A stretch of DNA of 64,000 bases from G963663495 sp963663495 (GTDB lineage Bacteria > Bacteroidota > Rhodothermia > Rhodothermales > Bin80). Shown here piece after piece: positions 1-9,068 of the stretch; position 1 is the first letter of the stretch, and every line of letters begins with the position of its first letter. Below the pieces are notes generated by a model. It was not told the DNA's origin. It was given only the letters and a program-made list of their open reading frames with translations, and did no database searches. Location: NCBI GenBank assembly GCA_963663495.1, contig OY760427.1, positions 5,580,001-5,644,000 of the forward strand. The letters run 5' to 3'. Both the position numbers and the translations under genes were made by a program.

Positions 1-1
1 C

Positions 2-409
2 TACTGGCGACTTACAGAGATTGAGCGCACATTCAGAGTCATGAAATCGGACCTCGGTCTACGGCCCATCTACCACAGCAGAGATGACCGCATTGAAGGA
101 CATCTGTTCATCACGGTACTGGCTTATCATGCTGCCCATCTGGTTCGCACCAGACTCAAGGAACACGGGATTCATGATAGTTGGGCGACGATCCGAGACA
201 AGTTGAACAGGATTCGTCGGATTACGACCAAGATGGTTAAGAACCAATATCGGTACCTGATCACGGAGGTGGATCAGGATCTGCCTCCGAGTATGGTACA
301 GTTCTTTGCGGTACTGAGATACGTGTATGACCAGGATGCGACCCGCACCGTGACCGAGCATGTGGAGGAAGCGAGTGCACCGGTGAGCCAGAAGCCTCCA
401 GACTCATGA
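2..409 (+). pseudogene. C-terminal part of an IS1634-like (IS4 superfamily) DDE transposase, cut by the window edge
   Basis: The reading frame is open from the window edge and begins YWRLTEIERTFRVMKSDLGL. This fits the catalytic-Glu region of IS4-superfamily transposases: the E of IER is followed six residues later by the K of MKSD. It continues into an RP-Y-H segment and a G-H-x-F-x-x-x-LAYHAA helix, as in IS1634 enzymes. The first ATG inside (position 41) is internal to this domain and is not a real start. About 135 residues are visible. The first two catalytic Asp residues lie outside the window, so intactness cannot be judged. Family call is from motif pattern only. Confidence 0.75.
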
Positions 410-625
410 CGTATGGTCCCTTCACAACGGTTGAGATAGCGTACTCCAGATGGAGCCACCAGAGCTACGTCCGATGGAAACGATCCGAGGTAGATCGCAG
501 CGAAACAGGCGGCAAAACACCAGGCAATAAGGGATTCAAACCACCCTAAACCAACTTCAACCGATCCGGTAAATCTCACCATCCATTGCTCCTGAAAAAA
601 ACGGTCCAAATATGGCCACGGGAGA

Positions 626-665
626 ATTCCGTAGGTTAGTAGCACTACGAAATGGCGAAGTTAGG
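626..665 (+). repeat. Half of a hairpin repeat also found at 25415-25466
   Basis: The sequence from ATTCCGTAG through AATGGCGAAGTTAGG is nearly identical to the right-hand arm and loop of the 52-base hairpin at 25415-25466. The left arm (CCTAACTTCGCC) is missing here. Both copies sit exactly at a breakpoint of a truncated mobile element. It may be the end of an unseen insertion sequence or a recombination scar. Confidence 0.7.
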
Positions 666-807
666 TTGAGTTATTTGAAATAATTGCAGTTTTTCGTGAA
701 AAGCGGGAACCGATTATGAAAAGCTGGCAAAAGCCATCCTGTCTGCACCACCAAAGCACAAAAAGTAACTCCTGCGAAAACGCGCGGCACTCAGCCATAT
801 AACTCCC
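665..807 (-). repeat. Solo, truncated left-end block of the TnpB element
   Basis: Read on the minus strand, it starts with the terminal repeat GGGAGTTATATGGCTGAGTG and runs about 140 bases, nearly identical to the left ends of the TnpB elements at 4585 and 52503. It then stops at the hairpin-repeat arm. There is no tnpB coding sequence. It is either a MITE-like derivative or the remnant of a deleted full element. No duplication can be tested because one end is lost. Confidence 0.75.
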
Positions 808-945
808 CTTAACTCCCCTAACGCCGGCGTACCGCGATCTTTCGGTCCCAGCACCCAATACGGTCGCCGGGGTGACTCGTCCGCCCAGGAATCCGTAGAC
901 CCCGCAGGAGCAATCGGCGTATACACCCTTCAGCCCGTCTTATCA

Positions 946-2592
946 ATGCGTCCAGAACCCAAGCCGAACAAGAGTAGTGCCCCGACAGTGGCGGCAGGGA
1001 TCCTCGCAAGCAGACTCTTAGGGCTAGTGCGTGAAAGCGTGGCGCTGCGCTACTTTGGTGTCGGGGCCCATACGGATGTGCTGCAAGCGGCCTTCCGTTT
1101 CCCGAACGTGTTACAAAATCTGCTAGGCGAGGGGACGATTTCCGCGGCTTTTATTCCGGTGTATTCGCGCATGCTCGCCGAGGGGAGGGAGCGAGATGCG
1201 GGGCGCTTCGCGGGCAGTATTTTCGGGCTGCTTGTGGTAGCGGTGTCAAGCCTTGTGTTGTTGGGTATTGCCCTTGCTCGGCCGCTCGTGTCTTTGATCC
1301 TGTTCAGTTGGCGGCGCGACGCCCAGATGGTGGCCGACGGCCTTCTTGCTATTGATCGGCTTGAACTTACTATCCAAGCTGTCAAGTTCGTATTTCCCAT
1401 GGCGGGGCTGCTAGTGCTGTCTGCTTGGGCGCTTGGTGTACTGAACAGTCACCGCCGTTTCTTCTTGCCGTACTTTGCTCCCGTCCTTTGGAATATTGCC
1501 ATCATTGCGGGATTAGTAACCGGTGCACATGCCATCACGGGCGGCCCGGTCGGCAATGTGGAAGGCTTGAACCGTATCCTTTTTGCGGGTTTTGGAGGGG
1601 CGTTGGCAGGAGGGCTGCTGCAATTCCTTGTGCAGCTGCCGCTGGTATTACGAGAGACAAGCGGTCTTCGGATCGCATTTTCCACACGGGTGGAGGGCGT
1701 ACGCACGGCGATCAAGGCCTTTGTGCCGGCGGTGGAGGGTCGAGGAGTCGCTCAATTATCAGGCTACCTGGACCTGGTTCTGGCCTCGCAGCTTGCCGTA
1801 GGAGCCGTCGGGGTTCTGCGGCCGGCACTCGTTCTGTATTTACTGCCAGTCAGCCTGTTTGGCCTCAGTGTTGCAGCCTCTGAGCTGCCATCGCTGTCAC
1901 GGATGGGCGATTGTGATGCGGAAAGTTTTCGGCAGCGAGTGCGGTATATCATACGGCAGAGTATGTTTCTCACCATACCGACGGCAGCCGGCTATCTGGC
2001 TTTGGGGTATCCCATTATTGGAGGCCTGTTCCGGTCAGGGCAGTTTGGTTTTGCGGACAATGTTCTGGTGTATGCAGTGCTAGCGGCCTATAGTCTGGGA
2101 CTCGTTCCTACGACGGTGAGCCGCTTATTGCAAAACGGTTTCTGGGCGCTAGGCGACACGGCAACGCCTGCAAGGCTGGCAGGCGTGCGTTTGTTGGTTT
2201 CAGTGGGAATAGCCGTCCCGTTGATGCTGGTTCTTGATAGGTGGTCGGTGCAGGACATTGCCAGTTTGGAGGCGAAACCCTTGTATTTTGGAGCTGTGGG
2301 GCTCGCGCTTGCCGCAACGGTTGCTGCGTGGACGGAGGTGTTGCTGCTGCAGAAGCGGCTAGTCAGCAGGATCGGACGCGTGCCGGTACCTTGGAAGCGC
2401 CTAGCGGAAATGGCAGCACTCGCTACTTTGTGTCTCCTGCCGGCGATACTGCTACTGTTCTTGCTCCCCGAATGGTCTGCGATCATCCGCGCCATCCTGT
2501 TGGTGTCCACCTTCGTCGCAACGTACCTTCTGGCGGCCCGTCTGCTGCGCTTCGCGGAACTCACCGCATGGGTGGGGCGGCTTCGGGCTTAG
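946..2592 (+). CDS. murJ: Lipid II flippase MurJ (MviN family)
   Basis: 548 residues. The N-terminus carries the MurJ hallmark run: ILASRLLGLVRESVALRYFG, then DVLQAAFRFPNVLQNLLGEG and SAAFIPVYSRML. About 14 hydrophobic segments follow across the full length, as expected for this MOP-superfamily inner-membrane protein. The family moves lipid II across the cytoplasmic membrane for peptidoglycan synthesis. Length is typical (about 510-550). The ATG at 946 is the first in frame before the conserved block. No strong Shine-Dalgarno sequence is visible, which is common in Bacteroidota. It converges with the NSS transporter gene, 10 bases away. Confidence 0.95.
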   Translation: MRPEPKPNKSSAPTVAAGILASRLLGLVRESVALRYFGVGAHTDVLQAAFRFPNVLQNLLGEGTISAAFIPVYSRMLAEGRERDAGRFAGSIFGLLVVAVSSLVLLGIALARPLVSLILFSWRRDAQMVADGLLAIDRLELTIQAVKFVFPMAGLLVLSAWALGVLNSHRRFFLPYFAPVLWNIAIIAGLVTGAHAITGGPVGNVEGLNRILFAGFGGALAGGLLQFLVQLPLVLRETSGLRIAFSTRVEGVRTAIKAFVPAVEGRGVAQLSGYLDLVLASQLAVGAVGVLRPALVLYLLPVSLFGLSVAASELPSLSRMGDCDAESFRQRVRYIIRQSMFLTIPTAAGYLALGYPIIGGLFRSGQFGFADNVLVYAVLAAYSLGLVPTTVSRLLQNGFWALGDTATPARLAGVRLLVSVGIAVPLMLVLDRWSVQDIASLEAKPLYFGAVGLALAATVAAWTEVLLLQKRLVSRIGRVPVPWKRLAEMAALATLCLLPAILLLFLLPEWSAIIRAILLVSTFVATYLLAARLLRFAELTAWVGRLRA

Positions 2593-2602
2593 CGTCTCTG
2601 CT

Positions 2603-4096
2603 TTACAGCTTCGTGCGCTGAATCAGATGCCGATTCAGCGCGATGAGCACTCCCATAACAATGCCCCATTGCACGACGCATGTGGCGACGCTGAACGGGC
2701 TTGCCGGATTAAACCAGGTGTCCGGGGCATACACGGCTGCCGACTGGTACAACCACCATGCAAGAAGCACGAAAGCAAGCACCGGTACAATCTTCGCAAT
2801 GGCCAAATCCCAAGCACGACCGACTTTCCAGTCCCTCGCAACATTGTTTATGTCTTTGTGTCTGAAGGATGTGACCCCATGTCGAACAACGGCAAACGCT
2901 ACAAATACGCCAGAGATCATCAGAGCGACGCCCCAGACGAAGTCCTGATTTTCGAAGAAGCCGAGGTGGATGGCGGACGGGATGCCTAGCGCGAAGGCTG
3001 TCGTACAAACCCCGATAATCGCATTACGCCGGCGGACACCCATATCAACAGCAATACGTACGGGTAGCTCAATCATTGCGATGACGGAGCTGAAAGCCGC
3101 AAACGAGAGTCCGAGGAAGAAGAAGACTGCTAGAAGCGACCCGGCAGGCATGCGAGCGAATAGCTGCGGCATCCAGATGAACGTCAGACCTGTGGCGGCT
3201 GGCCCGCTGGTTTGCATCACGTCCAGCACCTCCGGCCTTGACATCTCGGTACCCAGAATGGCAAATACGGTACCGAAGATTACCACCGCGGCCATAAGTG
3301 ATATGGTGTTATTGCCAACGCCGGTAATAAACGCGTTCTTGACCACTCCGTGCTTGCTCTGCATATAGGCACCGTAGGTAAGGATCAACCCCCAGCCGGC
3401 CCCCGTGTCCCATGCATTCTGTGTAAGCGCCTCCAACCATAGGCGTGGGCGAGCAAGCGTACCCCAGTCCGGTGAGAACAGAAACGCAATGCCCTCCATC
3501 GCTCCGTCCAGCGTGAGGGTGCGGATCAGGGATACAAGGACGATCAGCAGGAGTGCAGGAATAAGGACTTTGTTCACGCGCTCAATGGAACGCACTCCCT
3601 TCCAGACCGCCAAGGCGCCGAGACCCATGGCGAGACCATGAAATAGCACCGGGAAGCCGGTGCTCTGGAAGTTGTCCCACACACGTTGCGAAGCTTCCAG
3701 TGTCAGTGGCACATCGCCAGTGGACATGGTCACAAAATAGAAGATGCACCACCCGGCTACCACGGAGTAATAGAACAGTATGGCCGTTGCGACGAAACCG
3801 ACAAATGCCCCCATCCAAGCATAGGCCTTCCCCGCCGTGCCGGCAAATGTGCCGACGAGTCCCATTCGCATTTTGCGTCCCAGTGCATATTCAGCAATGA
3901 TCAGCGGGATACTCCAAACGAGCAGGAATACTACCCATGCCAACAAAAACGCACCGGCGCCGGAGTCACCTGCATTTGAGGCAGCAATACGAGGGAATCG
4001 CCAGATATTGCCGGTACCGACAGCGATGCCGAGTACGCTGAGCAGAAGGCCGATGCGCGAAGAAAACTGAGGAGTTGACGTTCGTTGCATAGACAC
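2603..4096 (-). CDS. Sodium-dependent transporter of the NSS (SNF) family
   Basis: 497 residues. The first membrane segment contains the family signature GIAVGTGNIWRFPRIAASNA, the unwound TM1 that binds Na+ and substrate in LeuT-type transporters. It is followed by GAFLLAWVVFLLVWSIPLII. About twelve membrane helices are predicted by eye. The family imports amino acids or similar small molecules with Na+. TM1 reads GNIWRFPRIAASN, where many prokaryotic members have GNIWRFPY. The substrate cannot be told from sequence. It is a single gene; its upstream side faces the large mobile-element nest. Confidence 0.93.
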   Translation of the reverse strand: MSMQRTSTPQFSSRIGLLLSVLGIAVGTGNIWRFPRIAASNAGDSGAGAFLLAWVVFLLVWSIPLIIAEYALGRKMRMGLVGTFAGTAGKAYAWMGAFVGFVATAILFYYSVVAGWCIFYFVTMSTGDVPLTLEASQRVWDNFQSTGFPVLFHGLAMGLGALAVWKGVRSIERVNKVLIPALLLIVLVSLIRTLTLDGAMEGIAFLFSPDWGTLARPRLWLEALTQNAWDTGAGWGLILTYGAYMQSKHGVVKNAFITGVGNNTISLMAAVVIFGTVFAILGTEMSRPEVLDVMQTSGPAATGLTFIWMPQLFARMPAGSLLAVFFFLGLSFAAFSSVIAMIELPVRIAVDMGVRRRNAIIGVCTTAFALGIPSAIHLGFFENQDFVWGVALMISGVFVAFAVVRHGVTSFRHKDINNVARDWKVGRAWDLAIAKIVPVLAFVLLAWWLYQSAAVYAPDTWFNPASPFSVATCVVQWGIVMGVLIALNRHLIQRTKL

Positions 4097-4576
4097 TCAG
4101 GAGACTAATCCGACCACCTAGGGTCAGCAGTAGAAGGTAGCCAAACCGGCACTGACCGTGTGCGGAGCGGCAGGCCCTACGCAAGAACCGTGTTCATAAC
4201 CTCAGGAAAACCGTGGTCGCGTGTTTTGCGTCTAGAAAGCGAATGTGCAAGGCGGGTGGCGGGATCAAGCAGGAAATAGCCTGCTGAACGGTTGAGCAGC
4301 AAGGCTTTTGGGGATGCGGGTCGGCTCTATCAGTGTCCTTCAGACACTGCTTCGCTCGGAGTCCGGGAGCTCACACCTTCGCTATAAGAAGGCGGATGGA
4401 TACAGCGCAACCAGCGTCACTTTGGCTGCCCGATACTGAACCGAGGCGGAAGCCGAAACACCGTAATGCAAAAGGGCCCATGCGTGCAGCTGATGCGATT
4501 CACCGTTACGAACACAGACCGGATGGCCGTGCGAATTCGGCGACATCACCAAGTTTGCTTGCCCGTTTGCTGTACG
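4097..4576. other. Gene-free region upstream of the NSS transporter gene
   Basis: 480 bases between the transporter start and the left target duplication of the TnpB element. I see no coding region with family features on either strand. It probably contains the promoter for the leftward transporter gene and, before the insertion, was continuous with 19481-19594 upstream of the secreted-protein gene. Confidence 0.55.
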
Positions 4577-4584
4577 CAATGTAA
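4577..4584 (+). repeat. Left 8-bp target-site duplication of TnpB element A (CAATGTAA)
   Basis: CAATGTAA directly precedes the terminal repeat GGGACTTATATGGCTGAGTG at 4585. It recurs exactly at 19473-19480, directly after the opposite end. Confidence 0.85.
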
Positions 4585-4764
4585 GGGACTTATATGGCTG
4601 AGTGCCACGCGTTTTCGCAGGAGTTACTTTTTGTGCTTTGGTGGTGCAGACAGGATGGCTCTCGCCAGTTTTCCATAATCGGTTCCCGCTTTTCACGAAA
4701 CAACTGCAATTATTTCAAATAACTCAACACGTGGGTATTCATGCTATATAATTGCCATCTATTA

Positions 4765-4786
4765 GGGAGTTATATACCACAGTGCC
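4765..4786 (+). repeat. Internal copy of the TnpB-element terminal repeat just before the tnpB start
   Basis: GGGAGTTATATACCACAGTG is followed by CC and then the tnpB ATG at 4787. It is a direct repeat of the element's left end 180 bases upstream. The same arrangement occurs in the element at 51022-52503 (internal copy about 52295-52316). It could mark an older element border or serve as a promoter or regulatory repeat for tnpB. Confidence 0.65.
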
Positions 4787-4797
4787 ATGCCCGAAAC
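4787..4797 (+). pseudogene. First codons of interrupted tnpB (copy A)
   Basis: ATGCCCGAAAC encodes M-P-E and is immediately followed by the IS66 end at 4798. The reading frame resumes at 18220 with the duplicated CCCGAAAC. By comparison with the copy at 52294, where the protein begins MPETVSAYRNITYRLLPG, these are the start codon and first residues of the same gene. Confidence 0.85.
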
Positions 4798-6882
4798 GTA
4801 TCCGTCCGGTGAAGTACATTATAACCGAGGGTATTTACTCTCTCAATTAGAGTAAGTTAGAGCGCGGTTCGAAGGTTTATAGGCTAGCGTCGGTTGGGTG
4901 TGCAGGAGTCAAGTACCTGACAGCGTATTCGCAGACCCGTACACGGATCTATCGGATGACCCGGGCGCGCCTGTTTAGGGGCTCCTATGCCGCTTTCTTG
5001 ACGGTAGCTTGCTGCAAGTCCCGACTAGCTTTCCAATGATGGGGCAAGAGTTCAGCCATGCGGTCGGCAGGATGTGTCGGAAGACGGCGTAGTACGTCGG
5101 TAAGCCATTCAATCGGGTTTGTCGATTGCAACTTGCATGTGGCAAAAAGAGCGTACAGTACTGCGGACCGCTGCGCTGCCGCATGCGATCCCGCAAACAG
5201 ATGGTTTTTTCGACCAAGCGCAATCGCCCGCATCTGGTTCTCGACCAGATTGTTATCAATCTCAACCTTACCGTCTTCCAGGTAACAAGCCAGCTTCTCC
5301 CACCTGTTGAGCATGTACCCCACGGCTTCATCCCATCCCGCACTTGGCCGGTGCTCACGACTCTCCTCAAGCCATGGCTTCAACTTCTCCAGTACCGGTC
5401 GTGCCTCCTCCTGTCGTACCTCTACACGCCGAGCCGGACCAGCTCCCTCCTTACGCAACCCACGCTCTATCGCATACAACTGCCAGATTTCCTCCATTAC
5501 ATGGCGCACCTTCTTGGGCTCCTTTTTCCTGCAGTCATAAAACTTGCGACGCGCATGCGCCATACATCCAAACAGCGTTATCCCGCCCCGCGTACCAAAC
5601 GCATCGTACACCACATACCCGTCGGTTTGCATCGCCCCTCTATATCCGCGCAAGAATTCCCACGGTCCAGCGCGCGCACGGCTCGGGCTGTAATCCATCA
5701 TCACCACCTTCGCCCGCGGTGCCAGGTATACCCAAAGATAGCCGCGATGCGTCTTTCCTTCGTTTTTCTTCCCTTTCTTCTCCTTCCCTTCCTTCTTCGG
5801 CTTTTGCACCGGGAACGTTGTCTCATCCACCTGCAGATACCCGCTACGAAGCACCTCCTTACGCAACGCATCTCCTAACGGACCCAGATACGTCGCTACC
5901 TTCGCAATCCAATCCCCCATTGTAGCAGCCGATAGCTTCACGCCATGGCGCTGAAACTTCTTCCGCAGCCGGTATAGCGGCATATGATCCACATATTTGG
6001 CTACCGCCAAATACGCCAACAACCCCGGACCCGCCTTCCCCTTCGGTATGACACGCTTCGGCAACGGCGCTATGACCACCCCCTTGCGAGGCTCCTTGCA
6101 GACAACGTACTTCGGCCGCACAATCCGTACTACCCTCGTGAAGCCCGGCACATATTCCAGGTACTCCGTTACTTCCTCGCCGATGTACTTCATACCCGCG
6201 GTGCTGCCCTCCGGCTCAACGCGGATCACCTCTCTGGGCAGATGGTCCGGAATCGGCCCGCGCACCGGCTTGTTCTTCCCACGCCGCTTGCGCTTTACCA
6301 GGACATACTCCTCCTCCTCGGGCTCAACAGCTACTGGTTCCTCTCCAAACAACCGGCCTTGCTGCGCATTGTCCGCCGGCGTGTAAGGCTCACTCTTTTT
6401 GCCTCAGAGTAGGCGATACGCTTGTTCCAACCTGTCTTCCAGATGGCTAATCTTCGCAGCCAGATCGGCAATTGTCGCAGCCAGATCCGCGTTGTTCTTG
6501 GATAGACGATCGGCTTTTTTCTCCAAGCGACGGACCTGTTTTCGCAGATCCTTGTTCTCAGCCTCTTGGTTTCTTAGCCTCTGAAAAAGGGCTTCACCGG
6601 CAGGAGAAGAGGGGGAGAAAGATGCCTTGGACCGCATAGTTCATGTACATCTGCGTCCTCCACAATGTTCCGGTTCTTCTCCCCAAAACCCATGTTTTTT
6701 GTCCCAAAAGACGCTGATTGCTGCCTGCACTCAGGCGCCTGGACGATAAGCTGCACACCACTCCGAAATTCCCATATCGGCACACCAAACCCGGCGTATA
6801 ATCACCTTGCACTAAGCTCTACAAGCGGACTACGCAGACCAATGCTAAGCCCGCTTTACCATGTACTTTACCGTACGGATAC
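4798..6882 (-). mobile_element. IS66-family element, ISBst12-like type (copy 1)
   Basis: 2085 bases with inverted ends GTATCCGTCCGGTGAAGTAC (left) and GTATCCGTACGGTAAAGTAC (right, minus strand). Only a tnpC-type gene is present, without tnpA or tnpB, as in the ISBst12 subgroup. The left flank is CCCGAAAC but the right flank is TTCGGCGT, so this copy does not have its own matched duplication. Its left end pairs with the IS66 end at 18219. The right end cuts into the Cas3-like helicase fragment. Confidence 0.88.
4985..6637 (-). pseudogene. IS66 TnpC transposase with an in-frame nonsense codon (copy 1)
   Basis: The protein matches the intact copy at 12753-14390 almost throughout: N-terminal coiled coil, acidic linker, zinc-finger-like region, then the DDE core with VDETTFPV, MQTDGYVVYD and the IDNNLVENQMR Glu motif. 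At 6404-6406 the frame has CTC-TGA-GGC where the intact copy has CTC-TCT-GGC. This splits the gene into a 77-residue coiled-coil peptide (from ATG 6637) and a 455-residue catalytic part (from an internal ATG at 6352). Both parts stay in the same frame. Reinitiation at 6352 could yield a catalytic fragment, but full-length transposase is not made without readthrough. Confidence 0.88.
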
Positions 6883-7545
6883 TTCGGCGTCAACGTCAGC
6901 GCCGACTTCAAGCGTCTGTGTGGCGACGACAATCAGGTGGCGTTCTCGCGGAGACGCTTGATCACGGGACGCCGGGATGCCGCTGACCGGATCCAGGATG
7001 CGGCTGCGGATTCTCTCAGCCTCGCGCTCTCGTGTTCGTCCGGTCAGAAGCACGACTTCAGGCGGGTGGTCCGTGGCTTTGCCGGATCTGGATGTCAGTT
7101 TGTTGTAGACAGCCCTGGCCGTAGCTGGTGTGTTTGCAAACACCAAGCATGCCGCCGGCGCAGATGCCTGCTCCAGAATAGAGAGGGTTTCCTGCACGAG
7201 TCCACTGACGACATCACGATCGCGCGCCATTCTTCTGACTCGGATCGTCTTCGGCGCGTCAAGACGCTGCCGCACAATGGAATTTGCTTCGTCCTCGGTA
7301 TCGAGATTGAAGCGGTCTTGAACCAAAGAGTCACCGGTAGCGGTCAGCGACACAACCCGGAGTCTGGTTCTTGCTCCGGCCAAGAGGGGCCGAACATTGC
7401 GCGTGCACTCGCCAAGGTCCGGGACTAGGCGAACCAAATGCTTGGCCAAATGAGCCTCGTCAACAAGAAGCCGGCCGGACGGGCGGGCGGGAAGCCCATA
7501 AAGGACGTTATGCACTCCTCGCGGCCAGAACGGGAGCCGCACAGA
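6883..7545 (-). pseudogene. Cas3-type (type I-G/I-U-like) CRISPR helicase fragment
   Basis: About 220 residues with superfamily 2 helicase motifs in Cas3 order: VDEAHLAKHL (motif II), VVSLTATG (motif III), then CLVFANTPATARAVYNKL (motif IV), VVLLTGRTREREAERI and IVVATQTLEVGADVD (motif V). The LTGR and VATQTLEVGADVD pattern is typical of Cas3 from type I-G (formerly I-U) systems. The Walker A domain, the C-terminus and any HD nuclease part are missing. The right side is cut near 7545 and the left side is cut by IS66 at 6883. GC content is visibly higher than in the resident genes, suggesting transfer. No cas neighbours or repeats are present. A generic DEAH helicase is the alternative. Confidence 0.6.
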
Positions 7546-7585
7546 CAGACCGTGCCCGGAATGGCGGGGGGCGGACCGCGCGCCG

Positions 7586-8203
7586 CTAGGATGTGACCGC
7601 GATGGCCTGCCTGCTGTAGGCCCCGGCCAGCGCTTCCTGAAGGAGGAAGTCCGAGAGGTCAGCGCGACCGATGCGCCCCATCTTCCCCGTGTTGGTGGCG
7701 GTGACGTTGCCCGAGGCCGGGGCGTCGGTGAGAATGGCGGCGCGGACGATGGTCCAGTCCATCGAACTGGTCCTCACGAGCGCTTCCTGCGCCGTGTGGT
7801 CCGCATGGATGTTGCGCAGAAGCGTCCTGAACAGCACCCGGGCCAGCAACGGGACCTGCCTCCAGCTCTCCCCCACTCCTGCGGCCGACAGGATGACGAG
7901 GCGCTCGACAGCGTGCCTCGTCATGCCGTCCACGATCATCCTCGTCCCCTTGGTCAGGGTCGTCCGGTCGCGCAGGCCGTTGCTGCCCAGCGCGACGATC
8001 ACCGCGTCGTGACCAGCGACCGCGTCCGCGACCGAAGCAGCGTCCGTGACATCGCCCTGAGCGATACGAAGGCCGGCGGACCGCTCGAGCTTGTGCGGCG
8101 AGCGCGTGAAGGCAGTGACGCCGTGACCCCGACCCAGCGCATTCTGCCAGACATGCTGTCCGGTCTTGCCGGTTGCCCCGAAGACGATCAGTTTCACGGC
8201 CAC
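7586..8203 (-). CDS. NAD(P)-binding atypical SDR (NmrA/YwnB-like) oxidoreductase
   Basis: 205 residues. Rossmann start KLIVFGATGKTGQHVWQNAL with G-x-x-G-x-x-G, then a DVTDAASVADAVAGHDAVIV segment, VILSAAGVGE, and a C-terminal MDWTIVRAAILTDAPASG block. This is typical of NAD(P)H-binding NmrA-like or YwnB/BVR-B-type proteins of about 205-215 residues. The substrate is unknown. GC-rich codons unlike the surrounding chromosomal genes point to recent transfer. The start overlaps the 3' end of the coiled-coil gene (8194-8586) by 10 bases, so both are probably cotranslated. It looks full length inside an otherwise decayed block. Confidence 0.88.
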   Translation of the reverse strand: MAVKLIVFGATGKTGQHVWQNALGRGHGVTAFTRSPHKLERSAGLRIAQGDVTDAASVADAVAGHDAVIVALGSNGLRDRTTLTKGTRMIVDGMTRHAVERLVILSAAGVGESWRQVPLLARVLFRTLLRNIHADHTAQEALVRTSSMDWTIVRAAILTDAPASGNVTATNTGKMGRIGRADLSDFLLQEALAGAYSRQAIAVTS

Positions 8204-8586
8204 TCCCCGTCGTTGTCGTACTCCGCCGGTCGCCGCTGAACCGCCGCCAGGATCCGGGCCTCCATGTCCCTGCGGTCTTGCCGCGCCCGGTCGAACCGTT
8301 CCCCCATCCGGGCTTCTACCCGGTCTATCCGCTCGCCCATGTCCTGCAAGCCTCGGTTGACACGGGCCTCCACGTGGGGGAAGTCGTTGGTCGCCAGCTT
8401 CTCGGCCAGTGCCCTCACCTCTGCACTCACCCCGTCCGCCGCCTCTCGGGCCGCTTTCTCCGAAAGCCGGTTCGCCTGCGAAGGAACGTTATCAATGATA
8501 ATGACATCGGCCGGTTCGTCATCTGAGGTGGATTCCCACCGCCGGTCGGTCTGGTAGACTCCGCCTTGGTAAACCGCCGGCTTCAC
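8194..8586 (-). CDS. Small coiled-coil protein of unknown function
   Basis: 130 residues from a GTG start that overlaps the stop of the preceding 38-aa ORF in a GTGA arrangement. The middle and C-terminal parts are strongly helical and charged (VEARVNRGLQDMGERIDRVE, then EARMGERFDRARQDRRDMEA), reading as a continuous coiled coil over about residues 45-115. The N-terminus is acidic with a DVIIIDNVPS strand. There is no signal peptide or membrane segment. No family is recognised. Overlap with both neighbours and high GC argue that it is a real gene of a transferred three-gene operon. Confidence 0.6.
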   Translation of the reverse strand: MKPAVYQGGVYQTDRRWESTSDDEPADVIIIDNVPSQANRLSEKAAREAADGVSAEVRALAEKLATNDFPHVEARVNRGLQDMGERIDRVEARMGERFDRARQDRRDMEARILAAVQRRPAEYDNDGEWP

Positions 8587-8699
8587 CGGACTGCCGTGTC
8601 CCCCGCAGGGCTCAAGTTTTGTATCAATCCTGATGCCATCCTCGAAAGAATCATCCGAGCATGCCTCCAGAGCATTTCCATGTCAACCAGTTTAGCCAT
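8583..8699 (-). CDS. 38-residue ORF with strong ribosome-binding site, first gene of a small operon
   Basis: The ATG at 8699 is preceded on the minus strand by AAGGAGG with 7 bases of spacing, one of the best Shine-Dalgarno sequences in the window. The peptide starts MAKLVDMEMLWRHARMILSR and ends PAGDTAVR. Its stop codon shares bases with the GTG start of the next gene (GTGA, 8583-8586), a classic translational-coupling overlap. The short basic helical peptide is not recognised. It may be a leader peptide or a real small protein. Confidence 0.5.
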   Translation of the reverse strand: MAKLVDMEMLWRHARMILSRMASGLIQNLSPAGDTAVR

Positions 8700-9068
8700 T
8701 GAAGAGCCTCCTTGCATGAGCAGCTTGGTATGCTACCTCTAACCGTGAGTTCCCGCATCTATACGCGGTTGTAGCCGGTTACAGGCCTCGGCTCACACAG
8801 GCGGTCATTTACCCGAACGAACCAAGCAAGACGGACCGCAAACCAATGTAAGCCCGCCGCATTTAGGAATACAATTGCGGGTTGGGTTGACCAGTCCGCT
8901 CTGCGGATGTGATAGTGGACTTCGCGCAAGCGCTTGACGTGAGAGCATAGCAAACGATCTGCCTTCAATGGAGGAAAGCGCGACGGACTTCCACATGTAG
9001 TAGCATCAAAGGCCGGACAGGGGATGTGGACATGGTTTCGGTGGGTTCTGCACTATTCTGCGGCATCA
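8700..9068. other. Gene-free stretch between the SDR operon and an IS66 fragment
   Basis: About 370 bases. Apart from the ribosome-binding site for the 38-aa ORF at its left edge, I see no coding or repeat signal. It should contain the promoter for the leftward three-gene operon. Confidence 0.5.

Larger units (their letters stand above)
410..945. other. Intergenic region made of element debris
   Basis: There is no convincing gene between the transposase tail and murJ. The stretch holds one arm of a hairpin repeat (about 626-665) fused directly to a truncated TnpB-element end (about 665-807), followed by about 140 bases of AT-poor sequence leading to murJ. No promoter or strong ribosome-binding site for murJ stands out. 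Confidence 0.6.

Noticed and set aside
6883..6890. A target duplication at the right end of IS66 copy 1
   Set aside because: The right flank TTCGGCGT does not match the left flank CCCGAAAC. The left end pairs with the IS66 end at 18219 instead.
6883..9068. A working CRISPR-Cas locus
   Set aside because: Only a truncated Cas3-like helicase core is present. No repeats with regular spacers and no other cas genes were seen anywhere in the window.
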